Origin: an uncultured Lentisphaeria bacterium
Lineage (GTDB): Bacteria; Verrucomicrobiota; Lentisphaeria; Victivallales; UBA1829
Direction: 5' to 3'
DNA: 27,447 nucleotides
Assembly (NCBI GenBank): GCA_905211485.1
Contig: CAJMAW010000026.1
Coordinates: 1-27,447 of the forward strand
Shown here: piece after piece, positions 1 to 8,053 of the stretch
How positions within the stretch are numbered: the first letter of the stretch is position 1
Layout: each line of letters opens with the position of its first letter
Notes under the pieces: generated by a model
Told to the model about the DNA's origin: nothing
Databases searched by the model: none
Seen by the model: only the letters and a program-made list of their open reading frames with translations
Translations under genes and position numbers: made by a program

Positions 1-208
1 TTCCCCCCGCACAGTCCCCGTTTTTTCCTTATTCTCTTTTCCTGCGGCCTTTGTTTTCTCCTCCCCCCCCGGAATCCGGCTGCCTGGAAAGGTTCGAGTG
101 GAGGAAAAGCAAGACAGAAAACAAAGGAAAAATTCCTATGTGTTTCTTGTTTCCTGTTTCATACAGGATCTGCTGTGCTTCTTCGGCGGAGAAGAGTATT
201 GTAACGCT

Positions 209-254
209 CCCTCTTCTTTTTCGCAAGCGAAGGGGAGGGGATTTTTTATTTTTT
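209..254 (+). terminator. Hairpin followed by T-run, plus-strand terminator candidate
   Basis: The left arm at 209-224 and right arm at 227-240 pair around a 2-nt loop through a TTCGC/GCGAA core, then through several G-U pairs that only work in plus-strand RNA. Two T-runs follow (242-247 and 250-254). It would end a plus-strand transcript entering from the left edge and overlaps the stop codon of the convergent TPR gene. Bases 1-208 hold no coding region I can support. Confidence 0.4.
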
Positions 255-2111
255 CCCGGCTCCGGCGATTTTTGAGCGGAGTTTTGCAGAATCCACTTCT
301 CCTTCCAGATTGAAGGAGAGAGCCCTCTCCCAGTACTGGACGGCCTTGGCCTTGTCGCCGACGGCGGAATAAATGTCACCCGCGTGGTCGAGAATGACGG
401 CATCGGGGGACTCCTCGTTTGCTTCCAGTGCGGCAAGACATTTTTCGATCCATTGGACGGCTTCGGCATATTTCCCGAGCCTGTAACAGACCCAGGCCAT
501 GCTGTCGAGGATTTCCATTTTTCCGGGATCGTCTTCCAGGGCGCTCCGGATCAGGGATTCGGCTTCCTCGAGTTTTTGTCCGTGATCGGCCAGAGTGTAG
601 CCGAGAAAGTTTTCAAGTTCAGGATCATCCGGAGTCTGGAGCAGCAGTCCGCGGAGAAGACGTTCCACCGTCGCAAGATCGCCGTTCTTTTCCGCATAGA
701 CGGCATGGGTCAGAGTCAGGTCCCTGAGACTCTCCTTGTCCCCGGGAAATTTCTTTTCCGCGGCTGCGCAGGCCCGGCGAATGGCCTCCTGCGCTTCCTT
801 GTGTTCTCCCAGCCGATTATGGCAATGCGCCTCCAGATAGAACTTCTCAAAGGATTCCGGCATCGCCGAAAGACGCCGCAGGGCTTTCCTGTATTCGCCC
901 GACTCGAAAAGCAGCCACGCCGCCCGGTGCAGCACCGGGGGATTGGCCGGCTGCATCAGCAGCGACAGTTCATACGCCCTGAGCGCCTCCAACGGACATC
1001 CCCCCTCCTGCAGCGCAATCCCGTAAAGCAGATAAAAGTTCCACGGCACCTGGGGAAAATCCGACAGAATCCTCCTCCATACCCGTGCCGCATTCATGAA
1101 ACATTCCTGCTTGGAATACACCTCCGCCAGCTGAATCCAGCTGTTCAGATCCCGCGGATTCTCCAGAAGACTTTTCAGCAGAATTTTTTCGATCACTTCC
1201 TCCCGTCCCAGATCGGCCAGAAGCGGAAAAACAGGTGAACTTTCGACCACGCCGAAGTGATCGGTCCGGGAAACCGCATTCAGATAAGTTTCAAGCGCTT
1301 TGTCCCGGCGGCGGATCTTTTCCCATGCCGGTGTCGGAAAATAGGCAATGGGTTCGGGCCGGAGCCTTCCCTCTGCTCCCAGCGCATCGGAACGGAACAG
1401 AAGTACGGCCTGCGCTGTCCGGATGTCCTCTCTCAGAACGGGATCGTTTTCCACAAAGTCGGCGAAACGTTCTCCCCCCGTAAAGTCCTTCTTCGATGCA
1501 TGAAGCAGAATCAGTTTCGCCAGCACCACGGCAGCCTGACTGTCCGCTTTTCCCGGAGAACGGCGCCGTGTGTCCGATGTTGCGGAAACTCCGCTGTCTT
1601 TCCCCTTGTTTTCTCCGTGAAGAATCGTTTCCGCAGTGGCGGAAAGCAGCTTTTCCGCCTCGTCAGGCCGTTTCGCCGAAATCATCAGATCCGCCGCCGC
1701 AATGTTCAGCGGCAGCGCATCCGGAAAACGATGGGCAAGCGAGAGAAGCCGTTCCTGGAAGAGTTCGGTTTTTTCCGCTTTTCCCAGCTCGAAAAGCAGA
1801 ATCCGGACCAAGTGTTCCGCATAAGGATTTTTTTCCAGAGCCAGAATCAGCCGTTCAAAGTCCGGTTCGGAGAGCACTCCGTTCTGCATCCCTTTGAGCG
1901 CTACCTCCAGATACAGCGCAAGAGATTCCATTTCCGCCGCTTCTTTGGCCTGCGGCGAAAATTCCCTTTTCGCTTCCGGTGTGGAAGGAAGAGTGTCTCC
2001 GCCGATATCTTTTGCGGAAAGCAGACCGCAGAAGAAAAGAATTCCCAGCACCCGGGCAGTCTGTTTGATTTTCAGAAACACAGGCGCGGTCCTTCCGTAA
2101 ACGGTTTGCAT
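246..2111 (-). CDS. TPR-repeat protein with signal peptide
   Basis: A 621-residue protein built mostly of tetratricopeptide-like helical repeats. These are clearest in the C-terminal half, where FLGYTLADHGQKLEEAESL and the following DSMAWVCYRLGKYAEAVQW and ILDHAGDIYSAVGDKAKAVQYW units fit the TPR pattern of small/large residues. The N-terminus (about residues 10-34) has Lys/Arg followed by a hydrophobic stretch ending LLSA, which fits export or anchoring. I chose the ATG at 2111 because GAAGG lies five to six bases before it; a farther ATG at 2129 has no ribosome site. TPR proteins of this size usually scaffold protein complexes in the periplasm or at the membrane; no enzyme domain is visible and the partner is unknown. 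The gene is followed by a terminator-like hairpin of the opposite strand. Confidence 0.8.
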   Translation of the reverse strand: MQTVYGRTAPVFLKIKQTARVLGILFFCGLLSAKDIGGDTLPSTPEAKREFSPQAKEAAEMESLALYLEVALKGMQNGVLSEPDFERLILALEKNPYAEHLVRILLFELGKAEKTELFQERLLSLAHRFPDALPLNIAAADLMISAKRPDEAEKLLSATAETILHGENKGKDSGVSATSDTRRRSPGKADSQAAVVLAKLILLHASKKDFTGGERFADFVENDPVLREDIRTAQAVLLFRSDALGAEGRLRPEPIAYFPTPAWEKIRRRDKALETYLNAVSRTDHFGVVESSPVFPLLADLGREEVIEKILLKSLLENPRDLNSWIQLAEVYSKQECFMNAARVWRRILSDFPQVPWNFYLLYGIALQEGGCPLEALRAYELSLLMQPANPPVLHRAAWLLFESGEYRKALRRLSAMPESFEKFYLEAHCHNRLGEHKEAQEAIRRACAAAEKKFPGDKESLRDLTLTHAVYAEKNGDLATVERLLRGLLLQTPDDPELENFLGYTLADHGQKLEEAESLIRSALEDDPGKMEILDSMAWVCYRLGKYAEAVQWIEKCLAALEANEESPDAVILDHAGDIYSAVGDKAKAVQYWERALSFNLEGEVDSAKLRSKIAGAGKK

Positions 2112-2271
2112 TCCCGCCTTCAGCGACATCGACGGCGGCTTTGAAAGCAGCGGATCCGAAACTCCACGCGTGAACAGCTTCGTTTCATCTTCTGTTTTTT
2201 CCCCGCTCCGCGCGCATGCGGAAAACAGCAGGCGCGGCGGAACGGAGAAAGCGCGCAGGGAGCATCGGCTC

Positions 2272-2361
2272 TTACTTGTTCTTATGGCGCATCGCCTTCA
2301 GCATTTTTTTCCGTTTGTGCTGAGCGATTTTTCTGCGGCGTTTCTTTCTGAGGTTTCCCAT
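2272..2361 (-). CDS. bS22 / AURKAIP1-COX24-type ribosomal microprotein
   Basis: A 29-residue, extremely basic open frame starting MGNLRKKRRRKIAQHKR and ending MRHKNK. It matches the pattern of the short COX24 C-terminal (AURKAIP1/mS38) family, which in mycobacteria is the small-subunit protein bS22 (MGS-KKRRKRM-KKHRK type). AGGA lies about ten bases before the ATG. A possible promoter (TTGAAG near 2406, TTATCA near 2382) precedes it. It sits 160 bases upstream of the TPR gene in the same direction. Family placement rests on recognition of the Lys/Arg pattern and length, not on an alignment. If right, it binds rRNA near the decoding site of the 30S subunit. Confidence 0.72.
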   Translation of the reverse strand: MGNLRKKRRRKIAQHKRKKMLKAMRHKNK

Positions 2362-2491
2362 GTCGGATCTTTCCTGTTTGATAATTGCAAAAAACAACAG
2401 ACCTTCAATCTAACCCTTTTTTCTGAAATCGCAAATGAAAAGGCGTTCTTTGTGCGTTTTTTTTTACGGTCCGGGATTTGCAAGGGGAAAT

Positions 2492-3823
2492 TTACTTGCT
2501 TTTCGCGGCAATCCGGATGACCCGGACATCTGTCAGAATCTCATAGAAAGCGGGTTTTCTTCCGCAGAGAGTCGTGAACGGCATGGTGATCCCCAGAATC
2601 AGCCCCAGCACGGCAAACAGATATGCGCGGAGGGGCAGCACCTCCACCATGCAGTCATAGCCGCGGGTGATGAAGATCCCCCAGAACCACATGCCGAAAG
2701 TCTGTCCGCGCAAAGCCAGGGACAGCCCGTAATACAGCAGCACGAAGAGCAGCCACAGCGGCGCGCAGAACAGATAAATTCTCTTCAGTTCCTCCGTCCC
2801 GCACCAGTAGGCGGAACTTTCCGAAGCAGAAAGACAGTTGTATACCTTCCCGCTTTCCGTATCGGTCCATTTCGATCCGCTGCGGAAGCCTTTGAGAACG
2901 TCGTCTGTCTTCGCCGGCGCGCGCGGAGCAGCGGTTTCCATGACGGCCTGGGTTCCTTCTCCCATTCCGGCTGCGCCGTCTTCAGCCGCCGCTCTTCCGG
3001 CGCCCAGGGAGCCGATTGCCCTGTTCAGCTTGCCGATTGCAGAGGAAACGGCGGTGGCGGAGGCGTCTTCCTTCCCCTTTTCAGGTGTATTTTCACGGTT
3101 TTCACTGACCTCATGATTCGCAGTCCCGTTCTCCGACGAGGCGATCCCCTGTGCATGGAGTTCCGCCCTTTCCTGAGCAACGGCCAGAAGACCTTTCCTG
3201 TTGTTGTTTCCGGCGGAAGAGGATGAAGAAGAATCTTTATGCTGCTGGTCTCCGGCTTCCTCCGAGGCTTTTTCAGCCTTTTTTTCCGCTTCCGCAAGCT
3301 TTTCCGCTTCCGAACGGAGTTTTTCTCTGAGTCGGAGTTCCTCGGTGACGAAGGGGGAGCTGGAATCTGTCTGTGAAGCGGCTTTCAGGAAGGCCGCCCC
3401 CGTGCCGACTCCGCCGATGACGAGCGCCGCGGCCAGAAGGATGATCCAGTCATAAAGAGCCGCGCGCATGCGGAGTCCGAGTCCCGGGGGGTCGGGAACA
3501 TAGGCGTTCTGGAAGGAGGTCCTGACAGGCGCGTTTTCTTTTTTCTTTTCCCGGGAGAAGACGGATTTCAGGCGGTTCCCGAAGCGGTTCTGCTCTTTGA
3601 GCTCGGGATGTACGTCCGGATGATCTTCTCCGAGACGTTTCTCCTGTTCCGCAAGCAGTTCATTGAGAAACGCGAAATCCTCCGCCTTTTTCCAGGCCGG
3701 GAGCATGGAGTTTCTGACCGGGGTTGCCGGAAAGACCTTGTCGGTCTCCACCCACTTCATCAAAGTTTCCTGGTCGACGGGGCCCAGGACTTGTTCTTCC
3801 TTGTCTTTTACGTAAAACTGCAT
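2492..3823 (-). CDS. GYF_2 (DUF4339) and RDD domain membrane protein
   Basis: A 443-residue protein. Residues 1-55 look like a GYF_2 domain (FYVKD start, GPVDQETLMKWV, then P-W-KKAEDF). An RDD-type first membrane segment follows at about 125-150 with the family signature R-x-x-A-x-x-x-D (RMRAALYDW). Two further hydrophobic stretches lie near 347-370 and 393-418, after GQTFGMW, which is typical of the second RDD helix region. Between helix 1 and helix 2 is an unusual insert of roughly 190 residues, rich in Glu, Lys, Ala and Ser and probably coiled coil. RDD proteins are small membrane proteins of mixed role, some linked to ion transport. AGGA lies about ten bases before the start. The function here is unknown. 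Confidence 0.8.
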   Translation of the reverse strand: MQFYVKDKEEQVLGPVDQETLMKWVETDKVFPATPVRNSMLPAWKKAEDFAFLNELLAEQEKRLGEDHPDVHPELKEQNRFGNRLKSVFSREKKKENAPVRTSFQNAYVPDPPGLGLRMRAALYDWIILLAAALVIGGVGTGAAFLKAASQTDSSSPFVTEELRLREKLRSEAEKLAEAEKKAEKASEEAGDQQHKDSSSSSSAGNNNRKGLLAVAQERAELHAQGIASSENGTANHEVSENRENTPEKGKEDASATAVSSAIGKLNRAIGSLGAGRAAAEDGAAGMGEGTQAVMETAAPRAPAKTDDVLKGFRSGSKWTDTESGKVYNCLSASESSAYWCGTEELKRIYLFCAPLWLLFVLLYYGLSLALRGQTFGMWFWGIFITRGYDCMVEVLPLRAYLFAVLGLILGITMPFTTLCGRKPAFYEILTDVRVIRIAAKSK

Positions 3824-3897
3824 GATGTGATCCTGTTATCCTCTGGTCCATTGCATCCGTATCTGGATGGAAAACTTAGCGCATCAAAGGCGTTCCG

Positions 3898-4551
3898 TCA
3901 AGACAAAACAGCGTCTGGAACCAGATAAAAGCGTTTTTTCATTTGCAAAGACCGGGGAAGGCGCCAGTTCTCGGAAGCAAAACTCATGCCCGCAACCGTC
4001 CCCGGAGGAAAAAAGGCGTCGGAAAGGCCGGGGCAGAGTCCGGAGGCAAGAATGGAAACGGCAGGGTTGTGTCCGAAAAGCAAAACGGTTGTGACTTCCT
4101 TTCCGGTCTGTTCCAGGAGATCCCGGAGCGTGTCGGCGTCTCCCCCGTAGATTTCCCGCATTGCGGCGATTTCCCCTGGGGTGAATCCCAGCTCTCTCCC
4201 GAAGATTTCCGCCGTTTCCAGCGCCCGGAGTGCCGGGCTGGAAAAAATCAGACGCTCTTCCTCCCTGTTTCCTGCCCTCTTGTTTCCGTTTCCTCTGCCA
4301 TTGCAGGGAGTGCTTCCGGAGTTCTGGGGATCGGCGGGAAGAAGCATGCCGCCATGCGGCGTTGCCGCCGGAGGCGCGGCTGTCCGTTCCGTTTCACTCA
4401 GGGCCATACGGAGTCTGAATGCGTTTTTCTCCGCTTCGCGGATTCCGCGGGGAGTGAGGCGGCGCCGGAAATCCCCTCCTCCGGAAAAGCTTGGAAAGGA
4501 TTCAGCGGAGGCATGGCGGATCAGGATCAGTGTCCGGAGGAGGACTGTCAT
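3898..4551 (-). CDS. SixA-like histidine phosphatase family protein
   Basis: A 217-residue protein with the histidine phosphatase signature: LILIRHASAE at residues 8-17 (nucleophile His13), SSPALRALETAE around 104-115 (Arg109), and the second catalytic-type His161 in LLFGHNPAVS. This arrangement is that of SixA, which removes phosphate from phosphohistidine. A low-complexity insert at about 52-100 (Pro, Ala, Gly, Asn, Arg) separates the halves and is not usual for SixA. The open frame extends further upstream, but I chose the ATG at 4551 because the conserved LILIRHA begins right after it. That ATG overlaps the stop of the flavin reductase gene as ATGA, so translation is probably coupled. The substrate is unknown. 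Confidence 0.82.
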   Translation of the reverse strand: MTVLLRTLILIRHASAESFPSFSGGGDFRRRLTPRGIREAEKNAFRLRMALSETERTAAPPAATPHGGMLLPADPQNSGSTPCNGRGNGNKRAGNREEERLIFSSPALRALETAEIFGRELGFTPGEIAAMREIYGGDADTLRDLLEQTGKEVTTVLLFGHNPAVSILASGLCPGLSDAFFPPGTVAGMSFASENWRLPRSLQMKKRFYLVPDAVLS

Positions 4552-5117
4552 TTTTCCGCTCCGGGGGAAACGTCTGAGCGGAAACGCGCTCCGGCGGAGA
4601 CGGAAAGAATTTCCCCGAAATAAATCCGGTGAAAATCCCCCGCCGGATACAGTTCCTGCGCCTTTTCCGGAGGGATGAACGCGCCCGGCAGCATCTCGGA
4701 ACGGAAGGTCTTGCGGCATTCCACGGCGAGTTCAGCCTCCTCGAACACGGGGGCGGTGACATGCCGGGCGGGGATGGGAGTGAGTCCGGCTGCTGCCGCC
4801 TTGTCCGGGATCTCCCTTCCCGAGCGGGTGCCGCAGAACTGCAATGCGTTTTTCCATTCTCCGCCGAATCCGCAGAGGGTGAAATCGCTGTATCTCTCCA
4901 GAAAGTCCACTGTGTGGCGCTGAGGGCGCACGACGATCATGGCAAAGGGCTTGCTCCACATGACGCCGAACGAACCCCAGCCGACGGTCATGAGATTGTA
5001 ATCTCCGGTGCGGAAGTCGCCTGCCGCAAGAAGGAGCCAGCTTCCGCTCCATTGATGGAACACTTTGCATTGGAACTTTTCAAAAGGAATTTCACTTCTT
5101 TTTATTCTGGACGTCAT
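4548..5117 (-). CDS. Flavin reductase family protein (FMN-binding split barrel)
   Basis: A 189-residue protein resembling the flavin reductase-like family: an early KVFHQWSGSWLLLAAGD segment, then NLMTVGWGSFGVMWSKP and MIVVRPQRHTVDFLE, which is the typical FMN-binding region of these split-barrel proteins. Members bind FMN and either reduce flavins with NAD(P)H or act as small electron carriers; which applies here cannot be told. The ATG at 5117 is preceded by GGGAG about ten bases upstream, and the homologous region begins shortly after it; the longer upstream frame is low in recognisable sequence. The stop overlaps the start of the SixA-like gene by four bases, so both likely lie on one transcript from the promoter at 5179-5207. 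Confidence 0.83.
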   Translation of the reverse strand: MTSRIKRSEIPFEKFQCKVFHQWSGSWLLLAAGDFRTGDYNLMTVGWGSFGVMWSKPFAMIVVRPQRHTVDFLERYSDFTLCGFGGEWKNALQFCGTRSGREIPDKAAAAGLTPIPARHVTAPVFEEAELAVECRKTFRSEMLPGAFIPPEKAQELYPAGDFHRIYFGEILSVSAGARFRSDVSPGAEK

Positions 5118-5178
5118 GGATGGGGTCTCCCTGTTCTGTGGATCTGTTTTTCTGAGTGCAAACTTCTTCAGCATGCTG

Positions 5179-5207
5179 ACAATAGGCTTCCTGAACCGTT
5201 TTTTCAA
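5179..5207 (-). promoter_or_regulatory. Putative sigma70-type promoter of the flavin reductase gene
   Basis: On the minus strand TTGAAA (5202-5207) and TATTGT (5179-5184) are 17 bases apart. The start codon at 5117 lies about 55 bases downstream of the expected transcription start. It is the best match seen in the divergent region 5118-5533. Confidence 0.45.
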
Positions 5208-5369
5208 TGTTTTTCCATACCGGAATGCGGATTTTTCCCGCAGAGAACTTTTCCGAAAGGGGAGGGGACGCCCCGTAAAAGAGAGGGGGCGGCACGACAT
5301 CGGAAGGGTGTATCCATTTCCGGAGAAATAAGAGAAAATGAAAAAATTGCGAAAAATGAATAAAACTGC

Positions 5370-5397
5370 TTGCTTTCCATGGAACGGATGCTATAAT
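5370..5397 (+). promoter_or_regulatory. Putative promoter of the cyclase-repeat gene
   Basis: TTGCTT (5370-5375) and a perfect TATAAT (5392-5397) are separated by 16 bases. The leader to the ATG at 5534 is about 130 bases and AT-rich, with GGAGG eight to twelve bases before the start. Confidence 0.55.
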
Positions 5398-5533
5398 GTA
5401 GTGTCTTGAAAGTGGAGGAAGTGTGGAAAAGCTGCATGGATTTTGCTTCTGACAGAGAAGAGAAAAGACATAATAATTCATAAAGAGTTGAAGAATTTAT
5501 TGAAATTATACAATCCACCCGGAGGGAAATCTC

Positions 5534-7249
5534 ATGTCTGACGAAATGTATGAACCCAATGAGGCGACTGTCACGCAGGAGGAAATTCTGCCCAGCTATC
5601 TTCAGGAGGAGAAGATAACGTGGAAGGACATCTGCAACCATCTGACCGGTCCGATCATCTCGCTTGTCATCCACATTATAGCGCTGGCTGTTCTGGGGAC
5701 GATGATTCTGTCTTCTTCGGAGCCTCAGCGGGAGGAGCTTCAGGTGGAGGTGAAGAACGTGGACATTACGGAACTTCCGGAACCTCCGCCCGAACAGGTG
5801 CAGCCGGAAGAGGTGGTGACCGAGTTTGCGGATGTGGAAGTGGAGCGTCCGACTGTTTCGACGGATATTGCGAATGTGGAGGTGACGGAAAACATCAGTG
5901 TTTCCAACACGATTGCGGATGTGGTCGATATGCCGGACACGATTTCCGTCAAGGTCAACAATTCTGCTTTGAAGCTGACGGGAGTGTATGCGTCCCGAAC
6001 CGATTCCGGGCGGAAGACATCGCTGAAGCAATACGGGGGGGGCGGCACGGAGCCGGCCGTGAACAAGGCTTTGATCTGGCTTGCGAAAGTGCAGAACGAG
6101 GATGGTTCCTGGGGAACACCCAAGTCCAAGGACAATCAGCCAGCGCTGACGGCGGTTGCGACTCTTGCATTTCTGGCGCGCGGAGAAACGCCGCAGTCTG
6201 CTGAACACGGGGACACGGTTCTGAAGGCTCTGAAGAAGCTGGTGAGTTACGTGGATACGATGAGAACTCCGACCAGTGTGATTGCCAGCGGCGGCAATGG
6301 GTATGCCCATGCGATGGTAGCCTATGCGGTTTCGGAAGGCTATGCACTGACAAAAATTCCCATGCTTGAAAGAGCTATGAATAAAATCATCTACTCCATT
6401 GTCCAGGGGCAGAACGATCTTGGCGGATTCGACTACAACTTCGGGAAAAACCTGACGAAAGTGGATCCGAAGACTGGGAAAGTTCCCAACGGTTTCAGAG
6501 TGGGCGATCCTCGCTGTGACCTTTCTGTTGGTGGCTGGAACTATCAGGCGCTGAAAGCCGCCTTTTCCGCCGGCTGCACGGTGGAAGGTCTGGAACATGC
6601 CATTGACAAGGCGGTGGAATGCATTCAGAAAATCAATGTGGGGAAAAACGGATCTTTCTGCTATACCAATTCGCGGGGAGATCTTGGCGGAACGGCTTCC
6701 ATGACATCTGTCGGAACTCTCTGCCTGCAGTTGATGGGTGCGGGCCGCAGTTCCGAAGCGAGAAACGGGATGAAATGGATTGAAAACATGAAGGTGGGGA
6801 GAGATCAGGAAACACTGAAGATGGACTGGAAAAATCCGCCTTCGGGATCCATGCCTCTTTACACCTGGTATTACATGACTCAGGCGATTTTCCAGGGAAC
6901 AGGTGGGAAGGGCCGTACTTGGACCGCATGGAACAGATCGTTCAAATCCGTGCTTCAGAAGGAGCAGGACAGAGAAGGCTTCTGGCGTTCTCCGCATGAT
7001 AAATACCGGAAGAATCCCGGCGGATTTGAAAGCGGTGCGCCTCCGGTTCTTGATACCAAGACCGGGAAAATGATGGGCGGTGGGACTTGGACGGATCTCG
7101 GATGCAAAGTCTGGTCCACAAGCATGTGTACGCTGATGCTTGAGGTGTATTATCGCTTCCTGCCCACCTTCAAGGTGAGTGAGCATGAAGGCGGAGGAAG
7201 TTCCTCGCAGAATGACATCATGGAGAGTTTTGACGACCTGACACTCTGA
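5534..7249 (+). CDS. Membrane-anchored protein with prenyltransferase/squalene-oxidase-type repeats
   Basis: A 571-residue protein. A short cytoplasmic tail is followed by one membrane helix at about 38-60, then an acidic Pro/Glu/Val stretch (PEPPPEQVQPEEVV, about 80-95) like the linker of TonB proteins. From about residue 170 to 550 it carries repeats typical of the alpha/alpha-toroid of terpene cyclases and prenyltransferases: WLAKVQNEDGSWG, QNDLGGFDYN, NVGKNGSFCY, EQDREGFWRSP. The DXDD or other cyclase catalytic signature is not evident, so binding rather than cyclisation is likely. Proteins of this build are common in Planctomycetes and Lentisphaerae. GGAGG precedes the ATG at a good distance. 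It is a single-gene transcript ending at the strong terminator at 7303-7343. Position outside the inner membrane is inferred from topology. Confidence 0.82.
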   Translation: MSDEMYEPNEATVTQEEILPSYLQEEKITWKDICNHLTGPIISLVIHIIALAVLGTMILSSSEPQREELQVEVKNVDITELPEPPPEQVQPEEVVTEFADVEVERPTVSTDIANVEVTENISVSNTIADVVDMPDTISVKVNNSALKLTGVYASRTDSGRKTSLKQYGGGGTEPAVNKALIWLAKVQNEDGSWGTPKSKDNQPALTAVATLAFLARGETPQSAEHGDTVLKALKKLVSYVDTMRTPTSVIASGGNGYAHAMVAYAVSEGYALTKIPMLERAMNKIIYSIVQGQNDLGGFDYNFGKNLTKVDPKTGKVPNGFRVGDPRCDLSVGGWNYQALKAAFSAGCTVEGLEHAIDKAVECIQKINVGKNGSFCYTNSRGDLGGTASMTSVGTLCLQLMGAGRSSEARNGMKWIENMKVGRDQETLKMDWKNPPSGSMPLYTWYYMTQAIFQGTGGKGRTWTAWNRSFKSVLQKEQDREGFWRSPHDKYRKNPGGFESGAPPVLDTKTGKMMGGGTWTDLGCKVWSTSMCTLMLEVYYRFLPTFKVSEHEGGGSSSQNDIMESFDDLTL

Positions 7250-7302
7250 TTCTGCCCCCCTCAGAAGAAAGACAGGGGAACTTTCTTCGGCAAAGACGAC
7301 AG

Positions 7303-7343
7303 AACACCGCTCGGACATGAGAGATGTCCGGGCGGTGTTTTTT
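7303..7343 (+). terminator. Strong rho-independent terminator
   Basis: Arms 7303-7318 and 7324-7339 form a 16-bp stem (one G-U pair) with a 5-nt loop, and the T-run extends to 7343. A smaller perfect 8-bp hairpin (7264-7271 with 7281-7288) lies just before it. It ends the cyclase-repeat gene. Confidence 0.92.
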
Positions 7344-7344
7344 C

Positions 7345-7719
7345 ATATGGCTCTAGCATGCATAATGAAGGACCGCACGTTGCATTAAGCATCGAAGTAT
7401 TCCGCCAGACAATAAGCTCGTTGGACCTCGGTCCGGCTTTTTTTTAAAGTGGCACCAGAGAAGAGAGCCCCGGAGAGAACACCATGCTTGACCGTTTGCC
7501 AGAGTTCAAAGTCGTGCGGGAAGTTCTCTAGAATGAAGCCGGAGTAGGGGGGCTGTGGGAAAAAAGGAGATGGGAATGATGATCTATGCCGTTTTCTCCA
7601 TCCTTCAAGAGGCCATTATATTTTTCTTTGTCTGCCTTTCCCCTTTTTTCAGCAGTATTTCTTCCCATTTCACCGTATGGTGATTTGACAAGGCTGGGAA
7701 AGGGTTTTTGAATTTGAGG
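7345..7719. other. Gene-poor stretch without a supported gene
   Basis: No convincing protein is visible. A 15-codon frame with a fair ribosome site (GGAGAG then ATG at 7484, stop 7529-7531) could be the head of a lost gene. Two hairpins with T-runs (7421-7445, 7720-7746) point along the plus strand, so a small RNA is possible but unproven. Confidence 0.4.
7421..7445 (+). terminator. Weak terminator-like hairpin
   Basis: TTGGAC pairs with GTCCGG (one G-U pair) around CTCG, followed by eight T. The stem is only six pairs, and no gene just upstream explains it. Confidence 0.35.
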
Positions 7720-7746
7720 GGATTGGCATATAACAATCCTTTTTTT
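7720..7746 (+). terminator. Terminator-like hairpin upstream of the IS remnant
   Basis: GGATTG (7720-7725) pairs with CAATCC (7734-7739) around an 8-nt loop and is followed by seven T. The transcript it would end is not identified. Confidence 0.42.
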
Positions 7747-7774
7747 CATTCGATCAAATCCGCTGAAAACTTGT

Positions 7775-7930
7775 CATGGCCAAGCGCAACTATTTCATAA
7801 TTTTTATGAGACGAAAGGGAAGCTGGAGGTCGATGTCACGGAATATATTGATTACTACAATTCATGCCGAATACATCAGAAGCTCGGCCAGCGGACTCCT
7901 ATTGAGGGAGAAGATAATTTTTTGCTTTGA
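7775..7930 (+). pseudogene. IS3-type transposase C-terminal remnant
   Basis: In one frame the codons read EYIDYYNSCRIHQKLGQRTP followed by IEGEDNFLL and a stop at 7928-7930. The pattern Y-I-x-Y-Y-N-x-x-R-x-H-x-x-L-G-x-x-T-P is the C-terminal end of integrase-core transposases of the IS3/IS481 type. Only about 52 codons remain open; the frame is closed upstream and the DDE residues further toward the N-terminus are absent, so this is a dead fragment. It lies 120 bases from the tRNA-Val gene, a common neighbourhood for insertions. No element ends could be assigned. Confidence 0.7.
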
Positions 7931-7992
7931 AATGAACTCCTGTCCCAATACCGTGGATTAGGTTTGGCTGATTGGATTGAGCTGAAAAAACG

Positions 7993-8041
7993 AAAAAAAC
8001 GGTATATTGACCTGTCTCAATAAGCCTGTCCAATATACCGT
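7993..8041 (-). terminator. Terminator of the tRNA-Val transcript
   Basis: The arms 7999-8011 and 8028-8041 are a 13/14-base inverted repeat (ACGGTATATTG(G)AC). Read on the minus strand the hairpin is followed directly by seven T. It starts about 13 bases past the tRNA 3' end. An alternative reading as the end of a lost insertion element is possible. Confidence 0.7.
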
Positions 8042-8053
8042 CAGCATATCAAA

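Noticed and set aside
384..2144. Plus-strand frames of up to 295 codons opposite the TPR gene
   Set aside because: Their Arg/Phe-rich content and lack of domains fit antisense shadows; the TPR pattern is on the minus strand.
5204..7318. Minus-strand frame of 704 codons opposite the cyclase-repeat gene
   Set aside because: It is rich in His and Arg, has no recognisable domain, and mirrors a gene with clear repeats, promoter, ribosome site and terminator.
7528..7749. Minus-strand frame of 73 codons in the gene-poor region
   Set aside because: No ribosome site, no recognised family, and it overlaps a terminator-like hairpin; chance is the simpler view.
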